Assembly (NCBI GenBank): GCA_964554335.1
Contig: CAZKOF010000070.1
Location: 1-7,816, forward strand
Length of the DNA stretch: 7,816 nt
From: UBA3263 sp964554335
GTDB taxonomy: Bacteria; Bacteroidota; Bacteroidia; Bacteroidales; Muribaculaceae
Direction: 5' to 3'
Made by a program: the position numbers and the translations under genes. Under the pieces are notes generated by a model. That model was not told where the DNA came from. It made no database searches and saw nothing but the letters and a program-made list of their open reading frames with translations. Position 1 is the first letter of the stretch; each line of letters opens with the position of its first letter. Positions 1 to 7,756 of the stretch are shown here, piece by piece.

Positions 1-60
1 CTTTTGGGGTTCTGCATTACGCGCTGATAAACCAATTAATAGAACCTACCTCAAGTTAAA
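1..60 (+). repeat. Left copy of a 60-bp inverted repeat bounding the window
   Basis: Bases 1-60 are the reverse complement of 7757-7816. Positions 1-51 match perfectly, position 52 is C here and T in the other copy, and 53-60 match again; similarity stops at 61. The repeat begins exactly at the first base of the window, so it may continue outside. It holds a smaller internal inverted repeat, GGTTCT (8-13) and AGAACC (41-46), 27 bp apart, the kind of symmetry a DNA-binding protein or recombinase could use. I see no coding sequence or Bacteroidetes-type promoter in it. It may be an inversion site, a transposon end, or the edge of a dispersed repeat; the sequence does not decide which. Confidence 0.9.
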
Positions 61-63
61 CAT

Positions 64-100
64 GGCGTTTTTGACTGCAAAGTTCGCAATCAAAAACACC
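64..100 (-). terminator. Hairpin, probable terminator of the susC-susD-lipoprotein operon
   Basis: The two 15-base arms (64-78 and 86-100) enclose a 7-base loop. On the plus strand there are two C-A mismatches (66 with 98, 75 with 89). In RNA copied from the minus strand both become G-U wobbles, so all 15 pairs form. This suggests the structure serves the minus-strand transcript, the operon's own direction. The core is an 8-bp stem, GTTTTTGA (67-74) with TCAAAAAC (90-97). The following minus-strand sequence, ATGTTTAACTT, is only a weak T tract, so termination may be incomplete. The hairpin lies 233 bp past the last stop codon and only 3 bp inside the terminal repeat. Confidence 0.6.
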
Positions 101-137
101 TTATAAAAGTCGGCTTTGTTCGGATGGTTACACAGAA

Positions 138-308
138 TCAGGAGGGTGTGTCAAAATTCAAAATCGCGTCGCGAAGCAATATGGAGGGCCAATGCTTTAG
201 CTTTGGCCACTACGTCAAACTCCTGAAAATCAAGCTTCGCGTCGCGGTGCCGAAAGCTAAAGCATTCGGCCTCCATAATGGCGACTGAATTTTGACACAC
301 CCTCCTGA
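138..308. repeat. Palindromic MITE/REP-like element, 171 bp
   Basis: The ends are a perfect 23-bp inverted repeat (138-160 and 286-308, starting TCAGGAGGGTGTGTC). Further in, 180-210 and 247-277 are also largely inverted copies. Each of these holds its own hairpin: GGCCAA (187-192) with TTGGCC (203-208), and GCCGAA (249-254) with TTCGGC (265-270). Both share an inner GCT/AGC stem. The two hairpins differ in stem sequence yet both pair fully. A GC-rich motif (GCTTCGCGTCGCG and its near inverse) occurs at about 163-177 and 233-246. No gene fits inside. The arrangement resembles a non-autonomous transposable element or an extragenic palindromic repeat. No clear target-site duplication is visible. 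It lies 24 bp after the lipoprotein stop codon and may also affect the 3' end of the transcript. Confidence 0.7.
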
Positions 309-332
309 CGGGATATTCACTTTGGTTGAAGA

Positions 333-2063
333 TCAGTTGAGCACGGTGCCGTAAATCTTCATTTCCGCGAGGTTCCAGTAGCCGGTGGTCGTGGTACCGG
401 TTGTTGTGATATCTTCGCCGTTTGAGTTCTCGAGAACGCAGAAGCGCAGGTAACGGAAAGGAGCCGAGGCGCGGAGCCATTCGCTATCTTTCTTGATGCC
501 TCCGAACCAGCCCACTTTGCCCGAGCCGAGTTTACCGTTGGCGTCGCCACCGCTCAGCTTGTAGGTCGGAGTATCTTCGTCGAAGATGGTCCAGTAAGAA
601 GCATCGGGATTATCCACGTTGTATTCGTTAGAGTAGTAGAGGGCAATCACCTTTGGCGACACAGGGTTGGAGTGCACGCGGGCGGAAACCTGGATTGCAA
701 CGGCATTGATGAGATCCTTTGTGGGCATCGCGAAGTCAATGTATGAGCCGTAAGGTTTCTGGCGGAACACGGGCGAACTCCAGTTGGAGTGATAGAATGT
801 TGAGAGGTCGTCATCGAAGAGGCCGATTGCGGAACCTTCGGTCGGTTCGCAGTCGTTTTGAGCCAAAATGTTGTCTTCGGTGATTTCCAACGGAGTTTCG
901 AGCACGCGATAGCCAACGAAGAAAGTATAGTAAGTGAACGAGTGTGTTTCACCGTTCTTCTCCCAGGAAGTAGAGTTCGAGGGAAGCTTGAGGGCTCGCT
1001 GCACTTTCGAAGGCACCTCGGAGGCGTCGTCCCAAACCATGTGGTTGTTCTTCTTGCTTGGAACGAGTTCCATAGGCACAACGTAATTAACGTCAAGTTG
1101 GTCGGGATCCATGAATTCACGGGCAATCGACAACGGGAGACGGATCTCGGTCACGCCCTTGTCGAAGTGGGCTTTTGACTGCAGGTTGTAACGCATTACC
1201 CCTCCGGCATTGCTCAACGCATTTAGAGCAATGTCGGTATGGAATTCGCTGAACAGATCAACGAGCGCTTGCGTCGTGTTAACCTGCACACTGAAACCGT
1301 AAGGGTTCGAGCAGGGAATTGAGAAAGTCACCTGAGGTTCAAGCATACCCATTTGGTAGTCTTCGTCTCCGGTAAGTTTCGAGCGAGAGATATCTTCAAT
1401 GAGATAGCCGCCGCTGCCGACGCTGACGCTCATAACCGGATTCTCAACGTTTGGCTGCACCATTACATACTGGTTGTCGGCGTTGATAGTATCGGTGGTC
1501 GAGAAGAGACCGACGGGAACCACGAACGTGTATTTGTTAATTGTGTCGAGCGCTTCTTCCTTGTCTTTGAGTTTAACGGGGTCCTTGCCGCTATACTCTG
1601 CGGCCTCGGTCAGGCGATCACGCCAGTCAGATACCTTTTGGGCGTCGAAAACCACATTGACACCGAAATAGCGGTCATTCTCGTCAACGAAATCATGGCT
1701 GATCTGATTGCCTTCCGAGGGCGTGCAGTCGGCATAGCCCAAAAAATAGAAGTCGGGGTTCAGGGCAACAAGACCGGGAAAGTCTCGACTTCCGTAGTAC
1801 TTCTCCTTATAATCGCCGAACTCACTTTCGTTGAGCACCTTGATGGTGGCTTGCGCAGGATCTTCGGGCGAATGGCCGCTCTTCATCACGGAGATGTAGT
1901 AAGGTTGAGCCTTTTCGGTGGCATAGATGGTCAGGGAACGGTCACCGGCATCCTTGATCATCATGACTTTGCCGTATTGTTCGGGATAGATGTCATACTT
2001 GTCGCACGACGTTGCGGCGGCCAGCAGAGCAACAATGCCCGAAGCTATATATAACTTTTTCAT
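333..2063 (-). CDS. DUF1735-like surface lipoprotein with C-terminal F5/8-type-C-like domain
   Basis: This 576-residue protein starts MKKLYIASG and has a lipoprotein signal peptide ending in ATSC, with Cys20 the likely lipidated residue. Residues about 25-190 and 245-335 resemble the tandem modules of DUF1735/BT_3987-like proteins, common accessory proteins of SusC/D loci; the stretch FDKGVTEIRLPLSIAREF (300-317) is typical. Residues about 392-574 resemble an F5/8 type C (discoidin-like) jelly-roll domain: AIGLFDDDLSTFYHSNW near the start, a YIDF strand, and RYLRF, YWNLAEMKIYG near the end. Such domains often bind carbohydrates. The likely role is a cell-surface glycan-binding protein helping the upstream SusC/D pair. 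The ATG at 2063 lies 40 bp after the susD-like stop; an A-rich leader without Shine-Dalgarno precedes it. It is the last gene of the operon and is intact. The domain calls rest on reading the sequence; the ligand is unknown. Confidence 0.82.
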   Translation of the reverse strand: MKKLYIASGIVALLAAATSCDKYDIYPEQYGKVMMIKDAGDRSLTIYATEKAQPYYISVMKSGHSPEDPAQATIKVLNESEFGDYKEKYYGSRDFPGLVALNPDFYFLGYADCTPSEGNQISHDFVDENDRYFGVNVVFDAQKVSDWRDRLTEAAEYSGKDPVKLKDKEEALDTINKYTFVVPVGLFSTTDTINADNQYVMVQPNVENPVMSVSVGSGGYLIEDISRSKLTGDEDYQMGMLEPQVTFSIPCSNPYGFSVQVNTTQALVDLFSEFHTDIALNALSNAGGVMRYNLQSKAHFDKGVTEIRLPLSIAREFMDPDQLDVNYVVPMELVPSKKNNHMVWDDASEVPSKVQRALKLPSNSTSWEKNGETHSFTYYTFFVGYRVLETPLEITEDNILAQNDCEPTEGSAIGLFDDDLSTFYHSNWSSPVFRQKPYGSYIDFAMPTKDLINAVAIQVSARVHSNPVSPKVIALYYSNEYNVDNPDASYWTIFDEDTPTYKLSGGDANGKLGSGKVGWFGGIKKDSEWLRASAPFRYLRFCVLENSNGEDITTTGTTTTGYWNLAEMKIYGTVLN

Positions 2064-2103
2064 ATTGTCGTTATTGTTGGTTTATTCGGTTAGCGATAAT
2101 CGA

Positions 2104-4380
2104 TTAGAAACCGGGGTTCTGGACCATCTGCGGGTTCTTGTAAACCTCGTCGACATAGATGGGATAGAGATACTCGCGATAGTGGAAAGTATATTGCGGG
2201 TTGGCCATCATCGGACGGAAGAAGTCCTTTGCCGAGGGCTTTTCAACGAGGGCGTTGAGTGCGCGGCGCTTGCCATAGCCGAAGTATTCCTCGCCGGCAA
2301 CCCAGCGGCGCACGTCGAAGTAACGCTGACCTTCGTCATAGAGCTCGATGAAGCGTTCATTGCGAACCCATTCAACAAGGTTCCAGGTCTTTTGCTGACC
2401 GTTGGAACTGAGGGTTTCCACCATGCCGATCATCTCGGGCTTGAGTCGACCGACATATGCGCGGTCGCGGAGTTTGTTAATCTGCTTGATTGCATCACTA
2501 GCCAGACTCGCAACCGAATTTTTTTCGTCAACGGCATTAAACTCGGCCGGCGGGTTATCGCCGAAACGATCTGCATACTCGGCCTCACACTCGGCGAGGT
2601 TGAGGTAAAGTTCGGCCATGCGGATGAACACCTCGGGCGACTCCTTACCGCTGACAACGTTGCCGTCCTTGTCCCAGTGATAGTAGGGGTCAAGATGCTT
2701 CATCGAAAGGAAGCCTGTAGCGGAATAGTTACGTTCAACGAGTTCACGGCCCTGCTTGAGGGGGTCGCGCATGTCGAGAATCAGAGGTTCGCCGTCGTCG
2801 AGGCCGGAGAGGAAGTCTCCGTTATGGAAACCTATCCAGGCATAGAAGCGGGGTTCGCGGTTGAGGCAGATATTAGTAACTTCGGTGCGGTCCCCGTCAC
2901 CGTTGTCAACCGTGGGGGTCGGGAAGTTATAGAAAGCGTCCGTGCCGAGCTGACCGAATGCGAGCGAATAGTTACCGCCGGGCAGGGTGCCGTCGGCGTT
3001 GAGGAAGTGCTCAACGGTGTAGAGCGTGGGAGCCACGCCGTTCCAGCCTTCGCAACGCTTGGTCGAACCGTCTTTGGTAATCAGTTTGGCGTTACGTGGC
3101 AGGCGGGCATCTTTCCAGCCGTAGACCTGTTCACTCTGCGACCAGATGATCTCGGTGTTGCCCTCGCTCTGGGTGGTTGAGCTGAGAAGACGGAGCTTCC
3201 AGACGGCACGCTTGAACTCGTCAATGCTGAACTCTTCGGCTTCGATATAGTTATCGTCATCGGGCTGAAGGTTGGCCTCGGGATCATAGTTGGGGACATT
3301 GGTGTTCAGCAGCTGAACGTTTGCCGCTTGCATGCTTGCGGCGAGGTCGGTTTCGTTCGGCACCCAAACGACGTCAGGGCTATCAGCCTGATAGAGAAGG
3401 TCCTTGCTATCGGTGAACTTGGGATCATAGAGACGGTACCCGGCCTTGATTGCAGCATTCAGAGCAACTCGCGAGGCAACGAGGGCCTGACGCCAACGGA
3501 GTTCGCGCGGTTCGCCGCGATACACGAGTTCATAGTCCGTAACTTCCTCGTTAGGATTGGCCGGGTTGGTATAAGTCTTGTGGGTCGATTGGAAATTAGT
3601 GTTGCGCCAGCCGTTGTAAGCTGCGGGGAACTTACCGTTCCAGAGGTCGGAAGCGGCATAGAGGAGCAAGCGCGCCTTCAGAGCCTTACAGATAACCGAA
3701 GTTGCACGTCCGAGATCCTGAGGGTCGCGGGTTTCGGGCAGGTCTGCAGCCGCGGCATCGAGTTCGGCGGCAATCCAGTCCACGCAAGCGTCGAAATGGG
3801 AGCGACCGGGATATTCATCGAGGCCGGTTTCCTGGCTGACGAGTTCGTTGGTGATGGGTATGGGACCGTAGAGGCGCAGGAGCTGGAAGTGGTAGAACGC
3901 ACGGCAGAATCGCGATTCTGCTTTCCATTCTTTATATTCGGCTGTATTGCCCTGGTTGACGTCGTTCTTCTGACCCTCGTCGTCGAGCTGCTGGTCGAAG
4001 AGCAGGGTCTGACCGATGCCGGCATAGAAAGTGTTCCAGAAGTCGGGGTCATAGCCGGCGGGAGCAGTGGTGGTCTGCGTATTGCGCAGAATTGCGTAGG
4101 CCGGAGCGCCTTCGTTGGCATACCATGTTTCGGTGATGAGGTACTCGTCGGTTGAGGCATTGATGGTCGAACGATAGTCGCGGCAAAGGTAGTCGCGCTG
4201 GAACATCTTGTTATAGCACGAGTAGAGGAACCCTTTCGCATTATCGTGATTCTTCATGCCGTCAGGCAGACCGGGTTGTTCCGGCGGCACAACATCCAGG
4301 TAGTTGCAGGATGTCACTCCCGTCATCGTTGCCGCAGCAGCGGCGATGACTGCGAATTTGAAGATATTTTTGAGTTTCAT
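2104..4380 (-). CDS. susD-like: SusD/RagB-family outer-membrane lipoprotein
   Basis: This 758-residue protein is the expected lid partner of the SusC-like channel, capturing ligand at the cell surface. The lipoprotein signal peptide ends at GVTSC, with Cys25 the likely lipidated residue, followed by NYLDVVPPEQPG, a typical SusD N terminus. Family hallmarks include ESRFCRAFYHFQLLRLYGPIPI-like sequence at 155-176 (TPR-type helices), EVFIRMAELYLNLAECEAEY at 583-602, NERFIELYDEGQRYFDVRRW at 674-693, and the ending KNPQMVQNPGF at 748-758. SusD proteins are often about 500-600 residues; the extra length here seems to lie mainly between about 255 and 530. The ATG at 4380 is chosen. An in-frame TTG at 4389 would add three residues (repeating MKL) but is a weaker start. 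The gene begins 27 bp after the susC-like stop, supporting co-transcription and an A-rich leader replaces a Shine-Dalgarno site. The substrate is not evident. Confidence 0.95.
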   Translation of the reverse strand: MKLKNIFKFAVIAAAAATMTGVTSCNYLDVVPPEQPGLPDGMKNHDNAKGFLYSCYNKMFQRDYLCRDYRSTINASTDEYLITETWYANEGAPAYAILRNTQTTTAPAGYDPDFWNTFYAGIGQTLLFDQQLDDEGQKNDVNQGNTAEYKEWKAESRFCRAFYHFQLLRLYGPIPITNELVSQETGLDEYPGRSHFDACVDWIAAELDAAAADLPETRDPQDLGRATSVICKALKARLLLYAASDLWNGKFPAAYNGWRNTNFQSTHKTYTNPANPNEEVTDYELVYRGEPRELRWRQALVASRVALNAAIKAGYRLYDPKFTDSKDLLYQADSPDVVWVPNETDLAASMQAANVQLLNTNVPNYDPEANLQPDDDNYIEAEEFSIDEFKRAVWKLRLLSSTTQSEGNTEIIWSQSEQVYGWKDARLPRNAKLITKDGSTKRCEGWNGVAPTLYTVEHFLNADGTLPGGNYSLAFGQLGTDAFYNFPTPTVDNGDGDRTEVTNICLNREPRFYAWIGFHNGDFLSGLDDGEPLILDMRDPLKQGRELVERNYSATGFLSMKHLDPYYHWDKDGNVVSGKESPEVFIRMAELYLNLAECEAEYADRFGDNPPAEFNAVDEKNSVASLASDAIKQINKLRDRAYVGRLKPEMIGMVETLSSNGQQKTWNLVEWVRNERFIELYDEGQRYFDVRRWVAGEEYFGYGKRRALNALVEKPSAKDFFRPMMANPQYTFHYREYLYPIYVDEVYKNPQMVQNPGF

Positions 4381-4407
4381 GAGTTTCAATGTGTTTTTTT
4401 GTAAGGG

Positions 4408-7400
4408 TTAGATGGAAATCTGCACGCCTACTGAAACAGTTTTCTGCATCGGGTAAGAGTTCCATCCCGAGAGTTCGGGGTCCCAATGTTTGAACGGTGC
4501 GAAAGTCAGCAGATTCTGGCCCGAAACGTAGACGCGGCCATAGGGGAAGCGCCAGCCGAGCTCGATGTTGCGCATGCGCAGGAAAGAGCCGTCGCGCATC
4601 CACCAGGTCGAGTTCACGCTATTGTTGCTGACATCGGTCTGCACAGTACCCATACGGGGATATTCAACGTCGAAGTTGTCGGGGTCGTTGATAGGATCAT
4701 AGAAGCTATCGCTGATCCACTGGAGCACGTTGCGTGCGTCAGCATTCGTGCCACCCTCCTGGAAGGGGTGCATGTCGCTCATCATTATTGTACGTTTGGC
4801 CGAACCGGTGAACTGCACGCCGAAGTCGAAGTCGCGCCAGTTGACGGTAACGCCGAAACCATACTGGATACGGGGCACGCGGCCATATTCGCTGATCATC
4901 GTCTGGTCGTTGTTGTCTATAACGCCGTCGCCGTTGAGGTCACGGTACTTGATGTCGCCGACCTGTGGCGTCGAGCCGATGTTTTGGGTCGGGGAGTTGG
5001 CGATTTCCTCTTCGCTTTGGAAGAGACCTTCGGCAATGTAGCCCAAAGTGCGAGAGCTGGAGGAGGGGATGTTGGTGCCCATCATCCAGGTATAGGGGTA
5101 GACGGGTTCGTCCCAATCGCTGACGCGGTTTTCGGAGTAGGTGAACGTTCCGGTCACGCCGATGGTCCAGTCGTTGTTAAGTCGCTTGTTGTAGGCGAGC
5201 GAGAGTTCACCGCCCTTGTTCTCCATGGTACCCTTTGACGAGTAAGGAGTCGCCTGGTCATAGCCGAGAGATGCGGGCCAAGCCTCACGCTGCAGGAAGA
5301 TGTCGTAGCGGTGTTCCCAGAAGAGGTCAGCGTTCACGGTCAGGTCGCCGAAAAGGCTGAACTCGATGCCGACGTCGGTTTTGCGTGATTTTTCCCAGCC
5401 GATATTATTGACGGCATAGTAAGTGACCTGCGGGCCGCCGAGCTGCATAGTGGTGATGTTGTAGTCACCGGAGCGCCACTTGAGGGCGGAGATGTCGTTG
5501 CCGCTAATTTTGTCGATGTAGAGGAAGTAGGAGCCGCCCGGCGAGAGAAGATCGTCGGAACCCACAATACCGTGTGATGCACGAATCTTCAGGTTGGTAA
5601 GGACGCTCGATGCGGGTTCGAACCACGGTTCATTGGAGATTACCCAACCGATAGATCCTGCGGGAAAGAAGCCGAAGCGGTGGCCGGAAGCGAGGCGCTC
5701 GGTGCCGTTATAGCCGGCATTGAACTCAACGAGGTAGCGGTGGGCATAGTCGTAGGTTGCGCGGAAGCTGAAGCCCTGGTTGCGGTTGGGGAGCACGGCG
5801 TTGCGGAACTCCCACTGACGGTAGATTACCATAGCGCTGACATCATGGAGGCCGAATTTGCGGTTCCAGTCGAAGCGAGCCTGAAGCTCGAAAGTCTGGT
5901 CGGTCGAGCGAGTGAGGTCAGATTCGTTGAGGTAGTTGTTACCCGACTGCAGGACGTTGTAACGGTAGGTGTCGCCTTCGCGGTAGGGATTGAGCTCGCC
6001 GGCCGAGTTCTTGTAATTGTTGATTGAGCCGGCCAAAGCATAATAATAAGGGGTAATCGAGCGGCTGAAGCTCATCGAACTCCAAGACTTGAGGTTCACC
6101 CATGCTTCGAAGCGGAGACCTTTGGTGATGAAGTCGAGGTCTTGGTTAACCTTTACCACGGTGTTGAGCGTGGTTTCGTTGGTCTGGGCGTAGCTGGTGT
6201 TGAGAACTGCGTAGGGGTTCTGCAGAACGTGCTCAGAATATTTGCGCGAGCCGTAGCGGATGTGGTCGTCGCCCTCCTGTGCCGGATAGGTGATCGGGAA
6301 AGAAATCGGAGTGGTGGTCAGCGTGTAATTGAAAATGCTGGCCGTCCCGACGTTGGGACCTGACTTCTGCCTAATCTGAGCGTTCATGTTCATGCTGATG
6401 GTCGTCGACGAGGTCAGCTTGTAGGAGATGTTGTTCTGGAAAGTGTAGTTATAGAGCTGGATGTTATTGTTCCAGGAGTAGAGTTTATCGGTGTTGAGAA
6501 GACCGTCCTCATGTTGCACGTCGATCGACATGTAGTACTTCACTTTCGAACCACCGCCGCTTACGTTCACATTGCCACGCTGACGCGAGGCCATGTTACG
6601 GAAAAGAACGTCTTTCCAGTCCACGTTCGGATAGAGGTAGGGGTTGACGCCGTCGCGGGTCCAGCGGATTTCGTCGGCCGTGTAGCGGGAGTCGTAACCG
6701 CGGCTGAGACGCGCAATGTTATATAGCTCCATATATCGTGCGCCGTCGACAAAGTCGGGGAACTTGTCGATGAAGTTGAACGATGCGTCGAAACTTACGC
6801 CGATTTTGGTCTGCGAGTTGTAGTCACCGCCTTTGGTCTTCACGATCATAACGCCGTTTGCGCCGCGCGAACCGTAGATTGCCGTTGCAGAGGCGTCTTT
6901 CAGGATTGAGAATGACTCGATGTTTTCGGCAGGCACGTAGTTGAGATCATTGGCCGAAATCTCAACGTCGTCCAAGAGGATCAGAGGGGTTGTGCGTCCT
7001 CCGAATGTGCCGATACCGCGGATATAAAATTCTGCGGCCGAGCCCGGTTCGCCCGAGGTTGTCTGCGCAACCACACCGGCGATTTTACCGGCGAGGGCAT
7101 TGGTCAGGTTTGTCGAGGGGAGCTTGAGCTCATCGCCTTTGACCGAGGTGATGGCGCCGGTCACCGACACACGCTTCTGCGTGCCGGAACCGACAACGAC
7201 TACCTCGTCCAGAGTGTTGTCGTCGCCCTTCAGCTCTATTGTTACGTATCCGAGGTCGCCCACGGGTACGCGCATTTCTTTGTAGCCGACATAGGTTACC
7301 AACAACGTCACATTCTTCTTCATCGGAATGTTGAGGCTGAAGTTACCGTCAATGTCGGTGGCTGTAATTGCGGACTTGTCGCCGACACATGCAACCGTCG

Positions 7401-7587
7401 CGCCGGGAAGAGGCTCGCCGTCAGCTGCATCGACAACCGTACCGGTCACAGTACGCTTCGCGGTCGAACTTTCGGCTTGCGGAGCGCCGGAAGGATCCGA
7501 TGCGGCAAAAGCCGACAACGGAGCCATCGTGCTCATAGCAACAAGCGCGATAAGAGCTTGGCGCCAGGGTAAGGATCTTTTTCTCAT
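4408..7587 (-). CDS. susC-like: SusC/RagA-family TonB-dependent outer-membrane transporter
   Basis: This 1059-residue protein is expected to form a 22-strand outer-membrane barrel that imports glycan or other bulky nutrient pieces using TonB energy, capped by the SusD-like protein encoded next. A signal peptide (about 1-28) ends in SAFA. Then come a CarboxypepD_reg-like beta domain (about 46-119), a TonB-box-like segment LDEVVVVGSGTQKR (126-139), and a plug domain (about 140-252) with NLTNALAGKIAGV (160-172), YIRGIGTFGG (188-197) and ILKDASATAIYGSRGANGV (228-246). The rest is barrel, with the family's acidic loop DLNGDGVIDNND (883-894) and RNIELGW (1006-1012) near the C terminus. Length is normal for the family and no frameshift is seen. 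The ATG at 7587 is chosen because it begins a good signal peptide (MRKRSLPWRQ); an in-frame ATG at 7692 would put 35 unsuitable residues before it. No N-terminal STN (secretin/TonB) domain is seen, so control by a partner anti-sigma factor is not suggested. Confidence 0.96.
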   Translation of the reverse strand: MRKRSLPWRQALIALVAMSTMAPLSAFAASDPSGAPQAESSTAKRTVTGTVVDAADGEPLPGATVACVGDKSAITATDIDGNFSLNIPMKKNVTLLVTYVGYKEMRVPVGDLGYVTIELKGDDNTLDEVVVVGSGTQKRVSVTGAITSVKGDELKLPSTNLTNALAGKIAGVVAQTTSGEPGSAAEFYIRGIGTFGGRTTPLILLDDVEISANDLNYVPAENIESFSILKDASATAIYGSRGANGVMIVKTKGGDYNSQTKIGVSFDASFNFIDKFPDFVDGARYMELYNIARLSRGYDSRYTADEIRWTRDGVNPYLYPNVDWKDVLFRNMASRQRGNVNVSGGGSKVKYYMSIDVQHEDGLLNTDKLYSWNNNIQLYNYTFQNNISYKLTSSTTISMNMNAQIRQKSGPNVGTASIFNYTLTTTPISFPITYPAQEGDDHIRYGSRKYSEHVLQNPYAVLNTSYAQTNETTLNTVVKVNQDLDFITKGLRFEAWVNLKSWSSMSFSRSITPYYYALAGSINNYKNSAGELNPYREGDTYRYNVLQSGNNYLNESDLTRSTDQTFELQARFDWNRKFGLHDVSAMVIYRQWEFRNAVLPNRNQGFSFRATYDYAHRYLVEFNAGYNGTERLASGHRFGFFPAGSIGWVISNEPWFEPASSVLTNLKIRASHGIVGSDDLLSPGGSYFLYIDKISGNDISALKWRSGDYNITTMQLGGPQVTYYAVNNIGWEKSRKTDVGIEFSLFGDLTVNADLFWEHRYDIFLQREAWPASLGYDQATPYSSKGTMENKGGELSLAYNKRLNNDWTIGVTGTFTYSENRVSDWDEPVYPYTWMMGTNIPSSSSRTLGYIAEGLFQSEEEIANSPTQNIGSTPQVGDIKYRDLNGDGVIDNNDQTMISEYGRVPRIQYGFGVTVNWRDFDFGVQFTGSAKRTIMMSDMHPFQEGGTNADARNVLQWISDSFYDPINDPDNFDVEYPRMGTVQTDVSNNSVNSTWWMRDGSFLRMRNIELGWRFPYGRVYVSGQNLLTFAPFKHWDPELSGWNSYPMQKTVSVGVQISI

Positions 7588-7626
7588 TCTGTGATTGATG
7601 ATAATGATTGATAACGATTTTTCAGG

Positions 7627-7657
7627 TAAAGATATTAAAGCATAAAAGGCTGACAAC
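7627..7657 (-). promoter_or_regulatory. Candidate Bacteroidetes-type promoter for the operon
   Basis: Read on the minus strand, GTTG (7657-7654) is followed after 19 bp by TATCTTTA (7634-7627). The Bacteroidetes consensus is TTTG at -33 and TAnnTTTG at -7 with about 19 bp between, so each box has one mismatch and the spacing is right. Transcription would start near 7621, giving a leader of roughly 34 nt before the susC-like ATG at 7587. It is the best match I found in the 229 bp upstream of the gene. It lies inside the inverted repeats, so it stays with the operon whatever the repeats do. Confidence 0.5.
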
Positions 7658-7675
7658 GGGGAGCATTCGCCCGCA

Positions 7676-7685
7676 ATCGGCCGAT
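7676..7685. promoter_or_regulatory. Perfect 10-bp palindrome, possible operator
   Basis: ATCGGCCGAT is a perfect palindrome centred about 60 bp upstream of the predicted transcription start, a position where an activator could bind. A second, odd-centred symmetric motif, GAACGGTTC (7699-7707), lies further upstream. Short palindromes arise by chance and no regulator gene is in the window, so this is a weak suggestion. Confidence 0.2.
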
Positions 7686-7756
7686 AGATCATTAGTAAGA
7701 ACGGTTCGTTATCTGTTCAGATTTAAGGTATTTATAATAGTTCATGGTTTGATAAA

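Noticed and set aside
138..308. An integron attC site, CRISPR array or tRNA-like structure in the palindromic region.
   Set aside because: There are no attC core sites, regularly spaced direct repeats or tRNA arms; hairpins and terminal repeats explain the pattern better.
128..318. A target-site duplication around the palindromic element.
   Set aside because: The flanks (ACACAGAA on the left, CGGGATATTC on the right) share no convincing direct repeat at any boundary I tried.
151..480. A minus-strand open frame across the palindromic element and the end of the lipoprotein gene.
   Set aside because: It overlaps a better gene in another frame and reads through palindromic repeat sequence; the translation has no recognisable feature.
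1990..3180. A long plus-strand open frame opposite the susD-like gene (396 codons), with similar ones at 3328-4155 and 4486-5238.
   Set aside because: They lie antisense to strongly recognisable genes, and their translations show no known domain. They reflect the base composition of the real coding strand.
4381..4389. A TTG start adding three residues to the SusD-like protein.
   Set aside because: The ATG at 4380 directly begins a good lipoprotein signal peptide; TTG starts are uncommon and nothing favours this one.
7592..7612. A direct repeat TGATTGAT (7592-7599 and 7605-7612) in the leader just before the susC-like gene.
   Set aside because: It is short, in low-complexity AT-rich leader sequence, and probably chance.
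7588..7692. An in-frame upstream ATG that would extend the SusC-like protein by 35 residues.
   Set aside because: The extension places a non-signal sequence before a clear signal peptide and would overlap the promoter candidate. The ATG at 7587 is the better start.
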